Part shown: positions 6,842 through 9,482 of the stretch, piece after piece
How the letters are laid out: every line of letters begins with the position of its first letter
Numbering within the stretch: the stretch's first letter is position 1
From: an uncultured Oscillibacter sp.
GTDB taxonomy: Bacteria > Bacillota > Clostridia > Oscillospirales > Oscillospiraceae
DNA length: 9,482 bases
Direction of reading: 5' to 3'
Assembly (NCBI GenBank): GCA_946494635.1
Contig: CAMMCS010000069.1
Coordinates: 1 to 9,482 of the forward strand
Translations under genes and position numbers: made by a program
Notes under the pieces: generated by a model
Told to the model about the DNA's origin: nothing
Seen by the model: the letters and a program-made list of their open reading frames with translations, nothing else
The model's database searches: none

Positions 6842-8207
6842 ACGCTTGCTTCAGTTGCTCCACAATCCAGCCGAAGTGCATGGCGTGGGACGCCTTCACC
6901 AGCATGGCGGTGTCCTCACCCAGCAGGTCGGTCAGCGTGCGGGCTGCCTCCTCCTTGGTGGCGAAATGGGTAACAGAGCCGCCGCTCTGGGCGGCGCCGT
7001 CGGCGATCTTCTCTGCCTTGTCGCCGATGGCGACAACCTCGTCAATTCCCAGCATGGCCGCGAGAGCCCCCATGTTGTAGTGGGCCTGGTCCGTCAGGGC
7101 GCCCAGCTCCCCCATGTCCCCCAGCACGGCCACCTTCCGGCCGCACTCGGTCTTGGCCAGGATCTCCAGGGCCGCGGTGACGGACTGGGGGTTGGCGTTG
7201 TAGCAGTCGTCCAGCACCAGACGGCCGTCCCGCAGCCGCAGCACCCGCATCCGGGAGCCCGCGGGCTCATAGGACGCCGCGCCCCGGGTGATCTCCTCCC
7301 GGTTCAGGCCCAGCTCCTCCCCCACTGCCACGGCGATGGCCGCGCAGTATGCCATGTGCTCTCCCGGTGCGGGGATGGTCAGATGATAGGTGTCCCGGGG
7401 GGACACGATGGTACAGGTGATGCCCGCCACCCCGTGATCCGCCACGTCCGTCACCCGGACGGCGCAGTGGTCCGACTGGCCGCAGCGGACGGTGCGGAAG
7501 GGCAGATCCAGGGTGTTCAGCAGGGCGTCGTCCCCGTTCAGCACCGCCAGTCCTTCCGGCTTCAGGTTCTCAAAGATCTCGCTCTTGGCCCTGAGGATCC
7601 CCTCCCGGCTGCCCAGGTGCTCGATGTGGGCGTCGCCGATGTTGGAGATAACGGCGATATCCGGCCGCACCATCTCCCCCAGGTAGCGGATCTCCCCGAA
7701 GTGGTTCATGCCGGTCTCGATCACCGCCGCCTGGTGCTCCGGCCCCAGGCCCAGCAGGGTCAGGGGGGTGCCGATGTCGTTGTTGAAGTTCTCCGGCGTC
7801 TTCAGCACCCGGAGCTTCGCCCCCAGCACCGCCGCCAGCATCTCCTTCGTGGTGGTCTTGCCCACGCTGCCGGTGACCTGGACAAAGGGGATGGCGAACC
7901 GGTCCCGGTAGGCGGACGCCAGGGCCCGCAGGGCCAGCCGGGTGTCCGCCACCCGGATGTAGAATTTATCCGGCCGCAGCGTCTCCGGCACCCGGGCGCA
8001 GAGGCATCCGGCCGCGCCGGCGTCCAGAGCCTTGCCGATGAAGTCGTGTCCGTCGAACTTCTCCCCCGTGATGGGCAGGAAGAGGCTGTTTGGGGCGATC
8101 TTCCGGCTGTCGGTGCATACAGCGGTGACAGGGGCGGGCTCCGCCCCCGGATTCAGCCAGGTGCCGCCCACGGCGGACACGATCTCCGGTATGGTCATGG
8201 GCTGCAT
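6834..8207 (-). CDS. murF: UDP-N-acetylmuramoyl-tripeptide--D-alanyl-D-alanine ligase
   Basis: A 457-residue cytoplasmic Mur ligase. It adds D-Ala-D-Ala to UDP-MurNAc-tripeptide with ATP, the last soluble step of peptidoglycan precursor synthesis, and uses the product of the upstream ddl gene. An N-terminal substrate domain (TDSRKIAPNSLFLPITGEKFDGHDF, 32-56) is followed by the ATP loop VTGSVGKTTTKEM (111-123), NFNNDIGTPLTLL (140-152), ETGMNHFGEI (164-173) and ISNIGDAHIEHLGS (187-200). A Lys in AKSEIF (K208) matches the lysine often carbamylated in Mur ligases. The C-terminal domain shows DDCYNANPQS (333-342) and VLGDMGELG (361-369). The start ATG 8207 is preferred because AAGGGGGTGA sits just upstream with ideal spacing. 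A start at 8258 would add 17 residues, overlap ddl by 47 nt and lack support. It begins 4 nt after the ddl stop. One oddity is KASHAM (438-443), where most relatives have Arg instead of His. Confidence 0.97.
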   Translation of the reverse strand: MQPMTIPEIVSAVGGTWLNPGAEPAPVTAVCTDSRKIAPNSLFLPITGEKFDGHDFIGKALDAGAAGCLCARVPETLRPDKFYIRVADTRLALRALASAYRDRFAIPFVQVTGSVGKTTTKEMLAAVLGAKLRVLKTPENFNNDIGTPLTLLGLGPEHQAAVIETGMNHFGEIRYLGEMVRPDIAVISNIGDAHIEHLGSREGILRAKSEIFENLKPEGLAVLNGDDALLNTLDLPFRTVRCGQSDHCAVRVTDVADHGVAGITCTIVSPRDTYHLTIPAPGEHMAYCAAIAVAVGEELGLNREEITRGAASYEPAGSRMRVLRLRDGRLVLDDCYNANPQSVTAALEILAKTECGRKVAVLGDMGELGALTDQAHYNMGALAAMLGIDEVVAIGDKAEKIADGAAQSGGSVTHFATKEEAARTLTDLLGEDTAMLVKASHAMHFGWIVEQLKQAYD

Positions 8208-8211
8208 GGGC

Positions 8212-8221
8212 TCACCCCCTT
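8212..8221 (-). promoter_or_regulatory. Strong Shine-Dalgarno site of murF, containing the ddl stop codon
   Basis: The minus strand reads AAGGGGGTGA, 9 of 10 matches to the 16S anti-SD complement, 4 nt before the ATG at 8207. Its last three bases are the ddl TGA stop. It decides the murF start and implies that ribosomes finishing ddl are placed to reinitiate on murF, which would keep synthesis and use of D-Ala-D-Ala in step. Confidence 0.75.
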
Positions 8222-9267
8222 CTCTCGATCTGGCAGGAGAGCCGCACGATCTCCTCACAGAGCTGGCTGTAGCTCATGCCAACAGCGGCGGCCTCCTTGG
8301 GAACAAAGCTGTTGGGGGTCATGCCCGGCAGGGAGTTGGCCTCCAGCACCCACAGCTTCCCGTCCTTGTCCAAAATCATGTCCGTGCGGGAGTAGACTTC
8401 CAGCCCCAGGCAGCGGTGGACCCGCAGGGCCAGCTCGCCGGCGGCCTCCATCACTTCCGGCGATACCGGAGCGGGGCAGATCTCCGTCGCGGCTCCCGCC
8501 TGATATTTTGCCACATAGTCAAAATCCTTCCCGGCGGGCACGGTTTCCACCGCCGGCAGCCACCGGTCCCCCAGGACGGCCACCGTCAGCTCCCGGCCGT
8601 AGATCCGCTCCTCCGCCAGGACTCTGGCCCCGTAGCGCAGCACCTCTTCCAGGGCCTGCCGCAGCGCCGCCCGGTCCTCCGGTAAGTACACCCCCAGGGA
8701 CGACCCGCCCCCGATGGTCTTGATGACGCATGGCATAGGCAGCGTCTGAGACAGTCTCTCCGCCTCCTCCTGCCCGTAGGACAGCAGCTGCCACCTGGGG
8801 GTAGGGATGCCGTTTGCGTCCATGATCTGCTTGCTCACCGCCTTGTCCATGGCGATGGCGGAGGCCAGATGGCCCGCGCCGGTATAGGGCACCCCCAGCA
8901 GGTCCAGGGCCGCCTGGATGCGGCCATCCTCCCCATCCATGCCGTGGAGGCCCAGGAATACCAGATCCGCCTGGCGGCAGATCTCCAGCACATGGGGGCC
9001 GATGTGACTGGGGCCCTGGTCCCGCCGGCTGCGCTTCACCGCCTCCAGATCCGGGGCCTCCACCCCGATGCTGACGTCCGGGCACAGGCCGTCCGGGGCG
9101 TCAAACAGCGTCTCCAGATCCGCCGGGACCTCCTCCAGCCCCAGGAACAGATCCACCAGGATGGCCCGGTGGCCGTTCTGCCGCAGGGCCCGGCACACAC
9201 CGGTGCCGCTCACCAGGGACACGGTCCGCTCCGTGGAAATGCCGCCTGCCAAAACAACGATTTTCAT
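8212..9267 (-). CDS. ddl: D-alanine--D-alanine ligase
   Basis: A 351-residue ATP-grasp ligase that joins two D-alanines for the peptidoglycan stem peptide. The N-terminal loop AGGISTERTVSLVSG (7-21) carries Glu13, the equivalent of E. coli DdlB Glu15. LHGMDGEDGRIQAALDLLGVPYTG (107-130) and the following SAIAMDK (136-142) are family signatures. Lys142 and Lys183 are the ATP-binding lysines, and Ser189-Ser190 (GGGSSLGV) matches the Ser150 loop. Tyr255 in the omega loop (DYVAKYQ) matches Tyr216, which supports D-Ala as second substrate rather than D-lactate. SRTDMIL (293-299) and LEANSLPGM (308-316) supply the metal ligands Asp296, Glu309 and Asn311. The start ATG 9267 is the only choice: no other ATG or GTG follows the in-frame stop at 9315-9313. 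Its ribosome binding site is weak (GGA, 7 nt). It is the first gene of the run and lies behind a candidate promoter. Confidence 0.97.
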   Translation of the reverse strand: MKIVVLAGGISTERTVSLVSGTGVCRALRQNGHRAILVDLFLGLEEVPADLETLFDAPDGLCPDVSIGVEAPDLEAVKRSRRDQGPSHIGPHVLEICRQADLVFLGLHGMDGEDGRIQAALDLLGVPYTGAGHLASAIAMDKAVSKQIMDANGIPTPRWQLLSYGQEEAERLSQTLPMPCVIKTIGGGSSLGVYLPEDRAALRQALEEVLRYGARVLAEERIYGRELTVAVLGDRWLPAVETVPAGKDFDYVAKYQAGAATEICPAPVSPEVMEAAGELALRVHRCLGLEVYSRTDMILDKDGKLWVLEANSLPGMTPNSFVPKEAAAVGMSYSQLCEEIVRLSCQIERRG

Positions 9268-9340
9268 TCCAGTTTCCAGTCCCTTCTCTTCTGACCGCTT
9301 TCTGATCGGTAGTCATAATCATCCTATTTTAATCTTCCAT

Positions 9341-9369
9341 AGTTTAGCACACTCCATCCCGGAATACAA
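9341..9369 (-). promoter_or_regulatory. Candidate sigma-70 promoter of the ddl-murF operon
   Basis: On the minus strand, TTGTAT (9369-9364) and TAAACT (9346-9341) are separated by 17 nt, with TGC directly before the -10 as in an extended -10 element. Matches to consensus are 3/6 and 4/6. The site lies in the only AT-rich patch upstream of ddl and would give a leader of roughly 67 nt. A second -10-like TAAAAT lies just downstream (about 9327-9332) without a good -35. This is inferred from pattern only. Confidence 0.45.
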
Positions 9370-9386
9370 CTGCCAAAACAGTCTCA

Positions 9387-9430
9387 GCCCCCGAAAGCGC
9401 CGCGCCCCTTTGGGGGGTGGTTGTCGGGGC
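9387..9430 (-). other. Nested inverted repeat upstream of the ddl promoter
   Basis: GCCCCCGA (9387-9394) and TCGGGGC (9424-9430) form an imperfect 7-bp outer stem with one bulge. Inside it, CCCC-TTT-GGGG (9405-9415) forms a 4-bp hairpin. It lies outside the predicted ddl transcript. On the minus strand it is followed by a modestly T-containing stretch (TGAGACTGTTTTGG), so it could be the end of an upstream transcript. Chance pairing in very GC-rich DNA is equally possible. Confidence 0.25.
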
Positions 9431-9459
9431 CCGCTCCCCGCGAGAACAAAACCGGCGCG

Positions 9460-9482
9460 CCCCCCCCCCCCTCCCCCCCCCC
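9460..9482. repeat. Poly-C homopolymer at the right edge
   Basis: Twelve Cs (9460-9471), one T and ten Cs (9473-9482) end the window. Nothing else here resembles this, and no coding or regulatory meaning is apparent. A low-quality contig end or sequencing/assembly artefact is the most likely explanation. The whole upstream stretch 9268-9482 (215 nt) holds no gene that I can support. Confidence 0.7.

Noticed and set aside
4655..6973. A 772-codon open frame on the plus strand, opposite the ABC-F gene
   Set aside because: It lies fully antisense to genes with strong motifs, its composition is Leu/Gly/His/Gln/Pro-rich without domains, and long antisense frames are expected in GC-rich DNA with few stop codons.
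8208..8258. An alternative murF start at 8258
   Set aside because: It would overlap ddl by 47 nt, add 17 residues not seen in MurF N-termini, and ignore the near-perfect Shine-Dalgarno site in front of 8207.
6846..8723. A 625-codon plus-strand open frame opposite murF and ddl
   Set aside because: It is antisense to two well-supported genes, has no recognisable motif and shows the same biased composition; it is a shadow frame.
8212..9267. A VanA-like D-Ala-D-Lac ligase (glycopeptide resistance)
   Set aside because: The omega loop has Tyr (DYVAKYQ) as in ordinary Ddl, the gene sits with murF, and there is no vanH, vanX or vanRS nearby.
9101..9322. A possible short leader ORF of 73 codons ahead of and overlapping ddl, with AGGA before an ATG at 9316
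   Set aside because: Most of it overlaps ddl out of frame, the peptide is Arg/Gly/Pro-rich without motifs, and no attenuation structure is visible. It cannot be supported from sequence alone.

Overview
The window is a 9.5-kb, GC-rich stretch in which every supported gene lies on the minus strand, so transcription runs from the right end to the left. Gene content, Shine-Dalgarno-led starts and tight packing suggest a high-GC Firmicute. My best guess is an Oscillospiraceae-type gut Clostridium (Flavonifractor, Pseudoflavonifractor or Oscillibacter relatives). That placement is inferred from general resemblance, not from a search.

In transcription order: a short upstream region with a candidate sigma-70 promoter (about 9341-9369); ddl (D-Ala-D-Ala ligase, 9267-8212); murF (8207-6834); an ABC-F ATPase (6841-4934); a membrane-anchored YdcF/SanA-type DUF218 protein (4953-4123); a small flavodoxin-like protein (4103-3615); prfA (release factor 1, 3572-2508); a fused TsaC/Sua5-CoaE protein (2438-768); and the first 260 codons of an M18 zinc aminopeptidase (781 to the left edge). 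Junctions are an 8-, 14- or 20-nt overlap or a gap of 4 to 69 nt. The set is compatible with one long operon or a few nested transcripts.

ddl and murF act consecutively in peptidoglycan precursor synthesis: Ddl makes D-Ala-D-Ala and MurF attaches it to the UDP-MurNAc-tripeptide. The YdcF/SanA-like gene also points to the envelope. ABC-F, prfA and TsaC/Sua5 all act on ribosomes or tRNA, and the CoaE part completes coenzyme A synthesis. This is mostly a core housekeeping region. I found no phage genes, transposase, CRISPR, tRNA, rRNA, toxin-antitoxin or defence genes.

The points most worth a second look are the in-frame TsaC/Sua5-CoaE fusion, a predicted mRNA hairpin that buries the prfA ribosome binding site right after the flavodoxin stop codon, the absence of prmC between prfA and sua5, divergent motifs in the CoaE domain, and a poly-C tail at the right edge that looks like a contig-end artefact.
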